From Phycisphaerae bacterium (GTDB taxonomy: Bacteria; Planctomycetota; Phycisphaerae; Sedimentisphaerales; Anaerobacaceae), in NCBI GenBank assembly GCA_030615025.1, contig JAUXAB010000007.1, forward strand, positions 27,859 through 91,858: a DNA stretch of 64,000 nucleotides. Reading direction: 5' to 3'. The position numbers and the translations under genes were made by a program. Shown piece by piece: positions 32,380 to 41,135 of this stretch. The notes under the pieces were generated by a model. That model saw nothing but the letters and a program-made list of their open reading frames with translations. It had not been told where the DNA came from and ran no database searches. The first letter of the stretch is position 1. Each line of letters begins with the position of its first letter.

Positions 32380-33819
32380 TTATACATTAAGTTCGACTTT
32401 TCGGTTGAGCTCTTTTCGGTATTTTCTGCGGACCGGCATTACGATACTTTGCAAGAATTCATCGACCTGCTGCGGAGCGCGGCCGGTGTAACTTTTCGGG
32501 TCTAAGACACTCTTAAAGTCGACTTTGCTAAAAGCAGGATCGGCTTTGAGCCGGTCAACCAGATCGTTACTTCTGCCGAATTTTTTTATCTGTTCGCAGG
32601 CGCGCTGTGAATGCTGTCTTATTTTCTCGTGGAGTTTTTGTCTATTGCCGCCGGCCTTGACCGCTGCCATCAGGATATTTTCGGTGGCCATAAACGGCAG
32701 CTCCGCTGCGACGTGCGCCGCTATCACCCTCGGATAGACAACAAGCGCGCCCGTGACGTTGATAAGGATTTCCAGAATCCCATCAACGGCCAAAAACGCT
32801 TCAGGAATGACTACCCTTCTGTTGGCTGAATCATCGAGCGTTCTTTCAAACCACTGTTCGGAAGCCGTCATCTGCGGGCTGGAAGCCAGGCTCAGAACCA
32901 GCCTGCTAAGCGCGGTTATCCTCTCACATCGCATCGGATTTCTTTTATAAGCCATCGCGGAAGAACCGACCTGCGATTTTTCAAAAGGCTCCTCAATCTC
33001 TTTTAGATTTGCGAGCAGACGCAGGTCGTTGCACAGCTTGTGGGCTGACTGCGCAATCGATGCAAGGCAGTTTATCACGAGGGTATCGATTTTCCGCTGA
33101 TATGTCTGACCGGTGACGGCGCAGGTGTTTTTGAAGCCGAACGCAGCGGCAACAGCCGTATCGAGCCGCTTGACTTTGTTGTGATTGCCGTCGAAAAGTG
33201 CCAGAAAAGAGGCCTGCGTGCCTGTGGTGCCTTTGACACCTCTAAAGGGAAGCCGCTCAAGCCGGTATTCGGTTTCCTGCAAATCCGTTACGAACTCATA
33301 ACACCACAGCGTTGCCCTTTTGCCGACGGTGGTCAACTGGGCCGGCTGAAAATGCGTGTAGCCCAGTGTCGCAAGCCCGCGATACTTCCTTGCAAACTTG
33401 CTTAACAGATTTATCACTGCCGCCAACTTGCCGGCTGTCATCTGCAGCGCTTCTCGCATAATTATTAAATCAGCGTTATCGCCTACGAAGCAGCTGGTAG
33501 CGCCGAGGTGGATTATTGGTGCAGCTTTCGGTGCCGCAACGGCGAAAGTGTGAATGTGAGCGACAACATCATGCCGGAATTTCTTTTCGTAAGCGGCGGC
33601 TTTTTTGAAATCAATATCGTCAAGCTGCCCTGTCATCTGGTTTATCTGGCTTTGTTTTATGGGCAGGCCGAGTTTTTTTTGTGCCTTTGCGAGCTGGAGC
33701 CAGAGTCTGCGCCAGGTGCTGAACTTTTTTTGGGCCCCGAAAAGCTCAGCCATTTCCGGCGAAGCATTTCTTTCAACGAGGGGACTTACATAATTTCGAA
33801 CTTTCGAATCTTTTGTCAT
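32380..33819 (-). CDS. purB: Adenylosuccinate lyase
   Basis: A 479-residue fumarase/aspartase-superfamily enzyme acting twice in purine synthesis. The signature loop is GSSAMAYKRNPMRCERI, preceded by the catalytic-His region LGYTHFQPAQLTTVGKR. The N-terminus has SPLVERNASPEMAELFG, typical of the longer, eukaryote-like PurB subtype. Length fits that subtype. GAAGG is 6 bases upstream. It is followed by pyrE. Confidence 0.95.
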   Translation of the reverse strand: MTKDSKVRNYVSPLVERNASPEMAELFGAQKKFSTWRRLWLQLAKAQKKLGLPIKQSQINQMTGQLDDIDFKKAAAYEKKFRHDVVAHIHTFAVAAPKAAPIIHLGATSCFVGDNADLIIMREALQMTAGKLAAVINLLSKFARKYRGLATLGYTHFQPAQLTTVGKRATLWCYEFVTDLQETEYRLERLPFRGVKGTTGTQASFLALFDGNHNKVKRLDTAVAAAFGFKNTCAVTGQTYQRKIDTLVINCLASIAQSAHKLCNDLRLLANLKEIEEPFEKSQVGSSAMAYKRNPMRCERITALSRLVLSLASSPQMTASEQWFERTLDDSANRRVVIPEAFLAVDGILEILINVTGALVVYPRVIAAHVAAELPFMATENILMAAVKAGGNRQKLHEKIRQHSQRACEQIKKFGRSNDLVDRLKADPAFSKVDFKSVLDPKSYTGRAPQQVDEFLQSIVMPVRRKYRKELNRKVELNV

Positions 33820-33837
33820 TTTTGCCTTCTTTAAAGT

Positions 33838-34809
33838 TTATTTAGCACTGATTCTTTCCAAGCGTTTGGCCAATAGCTGCTCAATCTCGTCAATATCCTC
33901 CTGGCTTAGGTCCCAATCTGATGCCTCTACGGTTTCGGCAATCTGCTCAGGTCTTCGTGCCCCGACGATGGCAGCGGCAACCTCAGCCCGGCGAAGAACC
34001 CAGCTAATAGCTAACTGGGCCAATGTCCTGCCGTTGCGTTCTGCGATGGGACGCAGCTCATCAACAAACTTCAGGGTAGCAGAAAACTGCGGCTCAAGAA
34101 AATCAGGACTCTTTCTTCGATGGTCGTCTAAAGGCAGAGCTGCAAGCCTTTCCTGGCTAAATTTGCCTGTGAGCAAACCTCTCTGCATAGGGCTATATGC
34201 AACTACGCCGATATTATTTTGGGCACAATAGCTCAACAGTTCATCCTCAACTTCACGATGGAGCATACTGTAGGGCGGCTGGAGCGAGGCGACAGGGGCA
34301 ATTTTCTGGATTCGTCTTATTTGCTCGACACTATAATTCGATACGCCGATATACCGCACTTTGCCCTCTTCTACGAGTTTGGCCATTTCCTCCCAGCCCT
34401 CTTCGATATCTTCTTGTGGTTGGGGCCAGTGCATCTGGTATAGGTCAATTGCATCAGCTCCGAGTTTTTTTAGGCTTGTATGGCATTCTTCTCGAATGCT
34501 TTTGGCTTTGAGGCAGGGTATCCTCTGGTTCTGCTCGCTCCAGAGCAGCCCGCACTTGGTTGCGATGAGTGGTTTTTGGGTCGTTTGTTTTAGGGCTTCG
34601 CCGACAAGCTCCTCGGAATGGCCCAGACCATAGATTGGAGCGGTATCTATCCAGTTGATTCCTTTCTCAAGAGCGGTCAGGACTGCCCCAACTGCTTCGG
34701 AATCATCTTGCGGCCCCCAGCCATACAGCCACGGGCCGCCCATTGCCCACGTTCCTAACCCTACGGTGGTCAGCTCCAAATCCGTATAACCTAATTTCCG
34801 TGTCTGCAT
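33838..34809 (-). CDS. Aldo/keto reductase
   Basis: A 323-residue NADP(H)-dependent TIM-barrel oxidoreductase. It shows LGTWAMGGPWLYGWG, INWIDTAPIYGLGHSEELVGEAL with the catalytic Asp and Tyr, TKCGL with the Lys, QMHWPQP with the His, and the NADP-binding ends YSPMQRGLLTGKF and ISWVLRRAEVAAAIVGARRPEQ. Close in pattern to the L-glyceraldehyde-3-phosphate/general-sugar reductases. GGGAG lies 7 bases before the ATG at 34809; a TTG two codons earlier is unlikely. Substrate unknown, but sugar context is suggestive. Confidence 0.92.
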   Translation of the reverse strand: MQTRKLGYTDLELTTVGLGTWAMGGPWLYGWGPQDDSEAVGAVLTALEKGINWIDTAPIYGLGHSEELVGEALKQTTQKPLIATKCGLLWSEQNQRIPCLKAKSIREECHTSLKKLGADAIDLYQMHWPQPQEDIEEGWEEMAKLVEEGKVRYIGVSNYSVEQIRRIQKIAPVASLQPPYSMLHREVEDELLSYCAQNNIGVVAYSPMQRGLLTGKFSQERLAALPLDDHRRKSPDFLEPQFSATLKFVDELRPIAERNGRTLAQLAISWVLRRAEVAAAIVGARRPEQIAETVEASDWDLSQEDIDEIEQLLAKRLERISAK

Positions 34810-34898
34810 AATCAAGCTCCCAAAAAGTCGGGTTCACACAATAGCATATAGTGAAAAACACAAAATGAAAAACGAAAAAGTGAGGATTTCAACAGTTT

Positions 34899-37391
34899 TT
34901 AGTCTGCCTGTGGCGGATTGAAAAGCTTCGTTCCGCCCATGGCGGATTTCACAACTGAGACAATATACGCTCCATCAACCTTTGTCTCAAACTCAATTAC
35001 ACCTCCCTCAGGACTGGTGGTCTTAATTAACTTGCGCACAGAAACGACCTTGACCATCACATTGGCGCGGATTCTGCACTTGCGGCCCAGCTTCGAGCGG
35101 ACCACGGCGCCGGCGAGCTTGCCATTCTTCCAGGCGATGTCCACCTCGAAGCCGCCGCGGGCGCAGAGGCCCTTGACACATCCGGTTGGCCAGGCCGTCG
35201 GTAAGGCAGGCAGCAGGTGAATCTCGCCTGCGTGACTTTGCAGCAGCATCTCGACAATGCCGGCCGTGCCGCCGAAGTTGCCGTCAATCTGGAATGGTGG
35301 ATGGCTGTCGAACATGTTCGGCAGCGTACTGTGCGTGATTAACCCGGCAAGCATTTTGTAAGCGTGGTCTCCGTCCAGCAGTCGTGCCCAGAAGTTGACC
35401 TTCCATGCCTTGCTCCAGCCTGTGCCGCCGTCACCACGATGCGTGAGGGTGACGCGGCAGGCCTCGGCCAGCTTAGGGGTTTTTAGCAGCGTGATCTCAC
35501 AGCCCGGGTGCAGGGCGTACATGTGCGAAACGTGCCGGTGTTTGTTGTTGGGGTTGTCTTTGTCCTGGAGCCACTCCTGAAGCTGGCCATACTGTCCAAT
35601 CTGATTTGGCACTATCCGGCTTCGCAGTTTGGTGAGCTTTCGGCGAAAGTCCTCGTCGAGGCCGAGGGTTTCAGCAGCTTCGATGCAATTGGTGAACAGC
35701 TCGCGGATGATTTGATGGTCCATAGAGGGGCCTGCAACCAGTCCACCCTGCTCAGGGGAGTTGGAGGGCGTGCTGATGAGCCAGCCGGTCTTCGGGTCCT
35801 CAATGAGAAAATCAACGAAAAACAGTGCCGCATCCTTCATCACCGGATACGCGCGTTCAGCGAGAAACTTTCTGTCGCCGGTGAACAGGTAATGCTCCCA
35901 GAGGTGCCGAGTCAGCCATGCCCCGCCGGTTACCCATATACCGTGGTTTGCATGATTAATGGGTGCTGTGCCCCGCCAGAGGTCAGTGTTGTGGTGCAAT
36001 ACCCACCCACGGCAACCATAATGCACTTTCGCGGTCCTTCGCCCGGAGATAACAAGGTCGTCGAGCATATCGAACAGCGGCTCGTGACACTCCGAGAGGT
36101 TGCACACCTCGACCGGCCAGTAGTTCATCTCCGTGTTGATGTTGGTCGTCCACTTGCTTTCCCACGGCGGCCTTAGTTTTTCGTTCCAGATGCCCTGGAG
36201 GTTGGCCGGCTGGGAACCAGGCCGGGAACTGCAAATCAGCAAATAGCGACCGAACTGAAAGTACAGGGCTGCTAATTGCGGATCGTTGCTTTTCTCGAAC
36301 ATCTTGATTCGCTCGTCGGTCGGCTGATTGGCCGCATCGGTGGTGCCCAGGTCAAGCTCGACGCGACGGAAGAGGCGACGATGGTCAGCCACGTGCGCCT
36401 TGCGTAAAGCGTCATAGCTCTTGCCGGCGGCCGCTTTAATCACCTTGTCGCAGCGTGCCGTCGGGTCTGCGCTGACGTCCTTAAAGCTCCTGAAGCTGGT
36501 GGCAGCCGCCAACAACAGCGTCGCCGCATTGGCGCCTTTTACCTCCACGTCCTCGTTGGTGACCTTCACTTCGCCACCATCGGTCGAGACGAGTAGTCGC
36601 GCCTCAAATTTCAAACAACTGCCCTGCCTGCCCGAAGGATGACCGTCCGAGCGCATTTGCCCCCGCAGCGCCAACTGTGTCTTACCGACAGCGACGGTCG
36701 AAGTGTCCGGCTGAGGGCTGCTCATCTTCGCTGCAAAATTCACGCGGCTGTCCCTATCAGCGGTGATACGCACAACGATTACCTGGTCGACTGCGCTGGA
36801 GAAGACTTCTCGGGTGAACTTCACGCCATCAACAGTGTACGTCACGCAAGCGACCGCGGTATCCAAATCCAGCTCACGGCGATAATCGCCGGGCTTGTGC
36901 GCGTGCGGGAAGGCCAGATACAGGTCGCCGAACGGCTGGTATGCGTGCTGGCGAAGCGGCACGCTCATCATGTGCTCCATCGCCAGCGCTTCGGCCTGGC
37001 GCTGTTTGCCTTCGAGAAGCAGCTTGCGGACAACCGGCAGATAGTCGACAGCGCCGGGATGCGAATAATCGTGTGGCCTGCCGGTCCATAGTGTGTCCTC
37101 ATTGAACTGCAACCGCTCGTCTTCGATGCCGCCGAAGACCATCGCTCCAAGGCGTCCGTTTCCAATGGGCAGTGCTTCCGTCCATTGTTTTGCAGGTTGA
37201 CGGTACGATAGGCGGGACGCAGTTTTTGAAAATTCGAAATTCCGAAATGGGGCCCAGGCAATTACAAAGGGAGCTGCCATCAAAGCAACGGTAGAAAAAC
37301 CCAAAAGGACTATCCCCGCCTTCGCGCCGACGAGTTTGCCCCTACGAAGGCAGGGGCTCACTACTTTTCTTGTTTCGCAGGTTTCTGCCAT
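34899..37391 (-). CDS. Glycoside hydrolase family 95-like alpha-L-fucosidase
   Basis: An 830-residue secreted enzyme. The N-terminus has a hydrophobic segment (about 27-44) that acts as signal or anchor. The GH95 opening is clear: [43 protein letters not shown]. The catalytic helical barrel follows with [26 protein letters not shown] (quoted in parts), [12 protein letters not shown] and [21 protein letters not shown]95 enzymes release alpha-1,2-fucose or galactose. The start at 37391 is weakly supported. Residues around 14-20 are encoded by DNA resembling a dispersed palindromic repeat (37315-37360), and the last codons by a TCCGCC-type repeat. Confidence 0.85.
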   Translation of the reverse strand: MAETCETRKVVSPCLRRGKLVGAKAGIVLLGFSTVALMAAPFVIAWAPFRNFEFSKTASRLSYRQPAKQWTEALPIGNGRLGAMVFGGIEDERLQFNEDTLWTGRPHDYSHPGAVDYLPVVRKLLLEGKQRQAEALAMEHMMSVPLRQHAYQPFGDLYLAFPHAHKPGDYRRELDLDTAVACVTYTVDGVKFTREVFSSAVDQVIVVRITADRDSRVNFAAKMSSPQPDTSTVAVGKTQLALRGQMRSDGHPSGRQGSCLKFEARLLVSTDGGEVKVTNEDVEVKGANAATLLLAAATSFRSFKDVSADPTARCDKVIKAAAGKSYDALRKAHVADHRRLFRRVELDLGTTDAANQPTDERIKMFEKSNDPQLAALYFQFGRYLLICSSRPGSQPANLQGIWNEKLRPPWESKWTTNINTEMNYWPVEVCNLSECHEPLFDMLDDLVISGRRTAKVHYGCRGWVLHHNTDLWRGTAPINHANHGIWVTGGAWLTRHLWEHYLFTGDRKFLAERAYPVMKDAALFFVDFLIEDPKTGWLISTPSNSPEQGGLVAGPSMDHQIIRELFTNCIEAAETLGLDEDFRRKLTKLRSRIVPNQIGQYGQLQEWLQDKDNPNNKHRHVSHMYALHPGCEITLLKTPKLAEACRVTLTHRGDGGTGWSKAWKVNFWARLLDGDHAYKMLAGLITHSTLPNMFDSHPPFQIDGNFGGTAGIVEMLLQSHAGEIHLLPALPTAWPTGCVKGLCARGGFEVDIAWKNGKLAGAVVRSKLGRKCRIRANVMVKVVSVRKLIKTTSPEGGVIEFETKVDGAYIVSVVKSAMGGTKLFNPPQAD

Positions 37392-37544
37392 ATATCGTAA
37401 TAATACGCGAAAAATGCAAAACGTAAAACTTAAAACTGTGGAATTCAAGAGTTTTACGCTTTTTTGGGACCTTTCCGCCCAAGGAGGAACGCTGTTTTGT
37501 AATCCTGCTAAGGGTAAGCAGAACAAGACCCCACATTTAATGCA

Positions 37545-37733
37545 AAAGGCATTTTGCTTACTGGCGAATTATTTATATATTTTAATAGTGGACAGCATAT
37601 CCGCCATTTTAGACGGGATTAACAGGATAAAACAAGCCCACCAAAGGCGGGGTAAATCCTGTCTGAAAAATACAACAGGCATTTTGCTTATTGCTGAATT
37701 ATTCATATATTTTAAATACGAACAGCATATCCA
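37545..37733. repeat. Palindromic CAGGAT element between two 58-bp direct repeats
   Basis: The element at 37609-37670 (arms GACGGGATTAACAGGAT and the inverted partner) lies between two imperfect direct copies of AGGCATTTTGCTTAYTG...ACAGCATATCC (about 37545-37605 and 37675-37733). The element also carries a CCACCAAAGGCGGGG core unlike the other copies. It lies upstream of the PilZ gene. Confidence 0.7.
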
Positions 37734-37795
37734 CAAGTGCTAAACGCCATAAACCGTGGAGGATTCGTTTCTGAAAGTGAGAAATGGGGGTTGAT

Positions 37796-38752
37796 ATGAA
37801 CGAAGTAGTGATGCTGCGCGGGGCCGAGCCGAGGGAAATCTTAGAAACTGCAATTGAAGAAAAAGTACCAGCCATTATGACCTATTTGTCCAAGAACAAA
37901 TGGCACGTTACAAAGGTACTTTTAACTAATCTTGGAGCCAATAGACTAAGTACCGAGATATGGCCAAAGGAAAAACCACATCCGATAAATATACGCATTA
38001 ACCAGCCAGTCGGCATATCGCTCAAGTACGGATACGGCAAGTTTGTTTTTGACACAACCGTGGTAAGTCTTGAACTCTCACAAGCTCCAGACCGCCAAGG
38101 GCAGAGCGGAACGATAGTGCTGGCGGTGCCGGACCGGATTGAGATAGTCCAAAGAAGAAGCTACTTCCGTGTTGACGTGCCCAAATCACTGAAAGTAAAT
38201 GTGCTACTGTGGCATCGTGGACTGAATCGTGTCCCGGAACCCACCTTCTGGAACATGGACAAGCAAGAAGACAACAGCAATCAGGCAAGCGGCAAGAGAC
38301 AAGATTATTACAAGGGCAAACTCGTTGATATTTCTGCCGGCGGTGCACAAATTGCACTTGATACTGCACAAAAACCGGACCTCAGGAAAGGCCAGTTTAT
38401 CGGGCTCACGTTTACGCCTATGCCTTATGAAAAGCCGTTGATACTCGATGCCCAGATTAGAAACATCCTGCCAACAGCAGACGACAAAAACATCTGCCTT
38501 GGTATACAGATTGTCGGATTGGAAGCAAGCCCCGAGGGCAGGGGCGTTCTGCAGCGACTGTGCAATGTTGTCGAGCGCTATTTCCAGATAAACCAATCCG
38601 GCGCCAAGCAGCAGGAAATGAAGTCCGCCTCAGGCGGACCAAACGCGATAAATCCCGTTAGAAATTCCGAAAATCGGGCTAAACCGCAAAAAGGGACGAT
38701 CTCTAACGAGATAAAGGGCATTTCGGAAGCCCAGCGGATAGACACTGCGTAA
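37796..38752 (+). CDS. PilZ-domain c-di-GMP receptor (YcgR-like arrangement)
   Basis: About 318 residues. The N-terminal part (1-110) is strand-rich, like the YcgR-N/PilZN domain (LSTEIWPKEKPHPINIRI). The PilZ domain starts with the c-di-GMP-binding RRSYFRVDVP (Arg120, Arg121, Arg125) and has DISAGGAQI (Asp178, Ser180, Gly182, Gly183). Such proteins sense c-di-GMP and affect motility or surface polymer. I favour the ATG at 37796; one four codons earlier is possible. The last 45 codons are repeat-derived: a GTCCGCCTCAGGCGGAC palindrome and CCCGTTAGA/TCTAACG sequence read as SASGGPN and NPVRNSENR. Confidence 0.85.
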   Translation: MNEVVMLRGAEPREILETAIEEKVPAIMTYLSKNKWHVTKVLLTNLGANRLSTEIWPKEKPHPINIRINQPVGISLKYGYGKFVFDTTVVSLELSQAPDRQGQSGTIVLAVPDRIEIVQRRSYFRVDVPKSLKVNVLLWHRGLNRVPEPTFWNMDKQEDNSNQASGKRQDYYKGKLVDISAGGAQIALDTAQKPDLRKGQFIGLTFTPMPYEKPLILDAQIRNILPTADDKNICLGIQIVGLEASPEGRGVLQRLCNVVERYFQINQSGAKQQEMKSASGGPNAINPVRNSENRAKPQKGTISNEIKGISEAQRIDTA

Positions 38753-38770
38753 GCAGAGGCAAACGCGGGA

Positions 38771-39679
38771 TTACTTTTCGGATTCCCATTTTGTGACCCC
38801 CCCGAGGGCGGGCAAAATGGACTCCCTCTTACGGATTACCTTGTAATAAAACCATTTCACAAAGCTGCTTGCCGCAAAACCGCAGAAAATCAATACCAAA
38901 GCTACCTGTATGTTCCAAACAATCACGCCAAGGCCCAACAGAAGCCATATAAGATGTGCGAAAGGTTTTTTGCCCTTGATGTACTGATTTATTATATGCG
39001 GATACCGAATTCTACTAACCATCAATACCGCCACCCCTAGAACCAAAAATGGCAGGGCATAAATAATAACGCCTTCGCAGAAGCCAAGATACGCCGGAGT
39101 GTCATTAGCTGAGAGTTCCGGTAGTATTATTTCCTGATGGAATATTATCAGGCTAACTATCACGCCGGCGGCGGCAGGACCCGGCAGACCCATAAAGCTC
39201 ATATGCGCTGACTCATCCTCCTCGTTTTCCACATTAAACCTGGCCAATCGAATGGCTGCGCAGCTTATATATGTCGCCGCTGCCAGCCAGATGAAACGCT
39301 GCAGGAAACTTGCAAAGGTGACGTTGAGTTCGGCAAAGCCGGCTAATTTGTGCTCTTCCAAAACTTCCAACATCAAGAAAGCCGGCGCCACACCGAAGCT
39401 GATAATATCGCAGAGACTGTCGAGCTGGCCGCCGAAGCTGGAAGTTGACTGGCTCATTCGTGCGAGCCTTCCGTCGAGCATATCGGCAATCATTGCCAGC
39501 AGGACCATATAGCCGGCCATCGCAAATGCGCCTTTACTGGCAAGAATGATGGCCGCGAAACCACATACACCGTTGAGAATTGTTATTAGCGAGGGCAGGA
39601 CCGTGACGTACTTTAGCCTTTGCTTTCGCACCCGCCGCAGCAAACTCTCTTTGGCAGCTTCGGTCTTTAATCTGGGCAT
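38771..39679 (-). CDS. pssA: CDP-diacylglycerol--serine O-phosphatidyltransferase
   Basis: A 302-residue integral membrane enzyme making phosphatidylserine from CDP-diacylglycerol and serine. The CDP-alcohol phosphotransferase motif DGRLARMSQSTSSFGGQLDSLCD is complete (D-G-x2-A-R-x8-G-x3-D-x3-D pattern), preceded by the ITILNGVCGF helix. About eight membrane helices. It lies 32 bp downstream of psd, so the two steps from CDP-DAG to phosphatidylethanolamine are encoded together. Confidence 0.92.
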   Translation of the reverse strand: MPRLKTEAAKESLLRRVRKQRLKYVTVLPSLITILNGVCGFAAIILASKGAFAMAGYMVLLAMIADMLDGRLARMSQSTSSFGGQLDSLCDIISFGVAPAFLMLEVLEEHKLAGFAELNVTFASFLQRFIWLAAATYISCAAIRLARFNVENEEDESAHMSFMGLPGPAAAGVIVSLIIFHQEIILPELSANDTPAYLGFCEGVIIYALPFLVLGVAVLMVSRIRYPHIINQYIKGKKPFAHLIWLLLGLGVIVWNIQVALVLIFCGFAASSFVKWFYYKVIRKRESILPALGGVTKWESEK

Positions 39680-39711
39680 CTTCTAATTGACTATTTACTA
39701 TTGACTATTTA

Positions 39712-40494
39712 TTATTGCTTTTGTTCTCTGTCGTCCGTCGTCCGTGTCTCTGCGGTTAATTTTTCGTACCTTACAAGAGGTGTCAGCCCTGCTTTGACTT
39801 TGTCACCTATCCGGACCAGAACTCGATACTCGATACTCGATTCTCGATTCTCGTTCGAGCAACGAGCATCCGGTATCGAGCATCGAGGACGAGCAGGCAG
39901 ATACAATTCCGTCCTTGAGCCGAATTTTATCATGCCGAATTTCTCACCGCCAGTCAATTTTTGGCCCTCACTTACGTCGCAGACAATTCGCCGGGCGATT
40001 GCCCCACTGATTTGCCGGACAATCAGCCGCTGTTGCGGGCTGTCAGTCCTGAGTAGGCCCAGATTGTTGGATTCATTAAGGAGCCCGGACTGCGGATTTG
40101 CGGCGTTCTTGTATTTGCCCTTTCTATAGGTGATTTTCTCTACTTTTGCGTTACACGGAGCGCGATTAATGTGGGGATTGAAAATACTCAAAAATATTCC
40201 GATCCGCAGCGCATCTCGGCCAATAAAGTCATCTTCGGCTACAATCTCGATATCGGTTATCCGGCCATCAGCCGGTGCCAACAGCAGGTTTTTATCCGAA
40301 GGCGGGCTTCGGTAAGGGTCACGGAAGAATGTCAAAAACCATATGCAAACAGACGCCAAAAGCACCTCTATCGAAACGATAGCCCATCCGCCCCAGGCAG
40401 ACCCCACCAGTGGACAAACAACCATCACCGCAAGCACGACCGCCGGAAAAACGACTACCTGCGGCCAACCGTATTTCGTCAGTGGAATTCTCAT
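39712..40494 (-). CDS. psd: Phosphatidylserine decarboxylase proenzyme with an in-frame repeat
   Basis: A 260-residue, short-type pyruvoyl decarboxylase. It has an N-terminal membrane segment (about 12-55), then FFRDPYRSPP, LAPADGRITDIE, IFLSIFNPHINRAP with the conserved His, and the self-cleavage site FGMIKFGSRTELYLP, where Ser193 should become the pyruvoyl group. Directly after YLP come about 24 extra residues (201-224) read from a dispersed TCGA-rich repeat, then the expected VLVRIGDKVKAG resumes. The C-terminus (about 20 residues) also looks repeat-derived. All catalytic parts are intact, so the enzyme is probably active. Confidence 0.9.
   Translation of the reverse strand: MRIPLTKYGWPQVVVFPAVVLAVMVVCPLVGSAWGGWAIVSIEVLLASVCIWFLTFFRDPYRSPPSDKNLLLAPADGRITDIEIVAEDDFIGRDALRIGIFLSIFNPHINRAPCNAKVEKITYRKGKYKNAANPQSGLLNESNNLGLLRTDSPQQRLIVRQISGAIARRIVCDVSEGQKLTGGEKFGMIKFGSRTELYLPARPRCSIPDARCSNENRESSIEYRVLVRIGDKVKAGLTPLVRYEKLTAETRTTDDREQKQ
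39823..39897. repeat. TCGA-rich palindromic repeat inside psd
   Basis: The sequence is built from iterated CGATACTCGAT/CGATTCTCG words followed by GAGCATCGAG words. The same pattern recurs at 47403-47475, between the response regulator and kinase genes. Here it is in frame and encodes residues about 201-224 of Psd. Confidence 0.85.
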
Positions 40495-40503
40495 ACTTCC
40501 CCA

Positions 40504-40560
40504 TTTTAGACGGGATTAACAAGATAAAACAAGAGAAAATCCTGTAAATCCTGTCTAATA
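40504..40560. repeat. CAGGAT palindromic element copy upstream of psd
   Basis: Arms GACGGGATTAACAAGAT and ATCCTGTAAATCCTGTC form an imperfect 17-bp stem. It ends where the terminator-like hairpin of candidate small RNA A begins. Confidence 0.8.
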
Positions 40561-40663
40561 AAAAAGGCCGACCTAAGAAGTATCGGCCTTTCGGAGGAGG
40601 GTGATGACATGAGAGTAACAGGTTATCAGGTGGCCTGATTCCCTGACCTTGTTGTTCCTACAA
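40558..40663 (-). ncRNA. Candidate small RNA A with anti-Shine-Dalgarno motif
   Basis: On the reverse strand a conserved block (40664-40728) precedes about 100 bp that end in a stem AAGGCCGA/TCGGCCTT (40564-40571 with 40583-40590) and a T-run, a good intrinsic terminator. Directly 5' of the stem is CACCCTCCTCCG (40592-40603), complementary to a ribosome-binding site. No open frame of note. The same architecture recurs as candidate B. The alternative is a terminator/attenuator upstream of psd. No expression evidence is available. Confidence 0.45.
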
Positions 40664-40728
40664 TATATAGACGCGAAAGAGCCCAAAAAGTTACGGAGTT
40701 TTTTGTAAAATTTGTGTAAAATTACGTA
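40664..40728 (-). promoter_or_regulatory. Conserved upstream block of candidate small RNA A
   Basis: A 65-bp block about 85% identical to 41000-41064. Read on the reverse strand it has TTTTACACAAATTTTACA (two TTTTACA words 11 bp apart), then a CTATATAT -10-like element at the end closest to the RNA. No good -35 is seen, as in activator-dependent promoters. Confidence 0.5.
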
Positions 40729-40733
40729 AAATC

Positions 40734-40835
40734 CCGTTAGAGACCCTCCGTTAGAAGTAAACCAGTCACGACGGCTGGACTAACTTCCAAAGGAAGTTCT
40801 AACGGGGGACGCAAGGGAAAAAGTCTCTAACGGGG
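40734..40835. mobile_element. MITE-like palindromic element (CCCGTTAGA family), composite copy
   Basis: The termini CCCGTTAGAGAC (40734-40745) and GTCTCTAACGGG (40824-40835) are a perfect 12-bp inverted repeat. Inside is a second pair, CCGTTAGAA/TTCTAACGG. TAAAA flanks the element on both sides. The paralogous site in the other small-RNA module (41064-41075) lacks the element altogether, giving an empty-site comparison. Confidence 0.7.
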
Positions 40836-40857
40836 TAAAAACGGCGATTGCGGAACA

Positions 40858-40999
40858 AAAAAAAGGCCGACCCAAACGGATCGGCCAATTGAAGGAGTAT
40901 CATACAAGAACTCAAGTGCCACCTACACTAAATCCGCCACAGGCGGACTCCTTTTCGCAAACTTTCCTGTGAGGGCGGTCTCAAACTCCTGCTTCTATA
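40858..40999 (-). ncRNA. Candidate small RNA B with anti-Shine-Dalgarno motif
   Basis: Reverse strand: a conserved block (41000-41064) is followed by about 140 bp and the stem GGCCGA/TCGGCC (40865-40870 with 40881-40886) with a run of eight Ts. ATACTCCTTC (40891-40900) lies directly 5' of the stem. The middle contains a TCCGCC...GGCGGA palindrome. It is the tandem partner of candidate A. Confidence 0.45.
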
Positions 41000-41064
41000 T
41001 TTAATAGACGTAAAAGAACCCTAAAAGTTACAAAGTTTTTTGTAAAATTTGTGTAAAATTACGT
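41000..41064 (-). promoter_or_regulatory. Conserved upstream block of candidate small RNA B
   Basis: Partner of 40664-40728. On the reverse strand it carries the same two TTTTACA words 11 bp apart and a CTATTAAAT -10-like element. Confidence 0.5.
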
Positions 41065-41084
41065 GTAACCGGCGATTCCGAACC

Positions 41085-41114
41085 AAAAAAGGCCAGCCCA
41101 TTTGGGACCGGCCT
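41085..41114 (-). terminator. Terminator of the ECF sigma / membrane-protein operon
   Basis: On the reverse strand, 22 bp after the stop codon at 41136, AGGCC/GGCCT plus CCCA/TGGG form an interrupted stem followed by six Ts. Confidence 0.7.
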
Positions 41115-41135
41115 GTTAGTTATTTCAGCAGTTTT

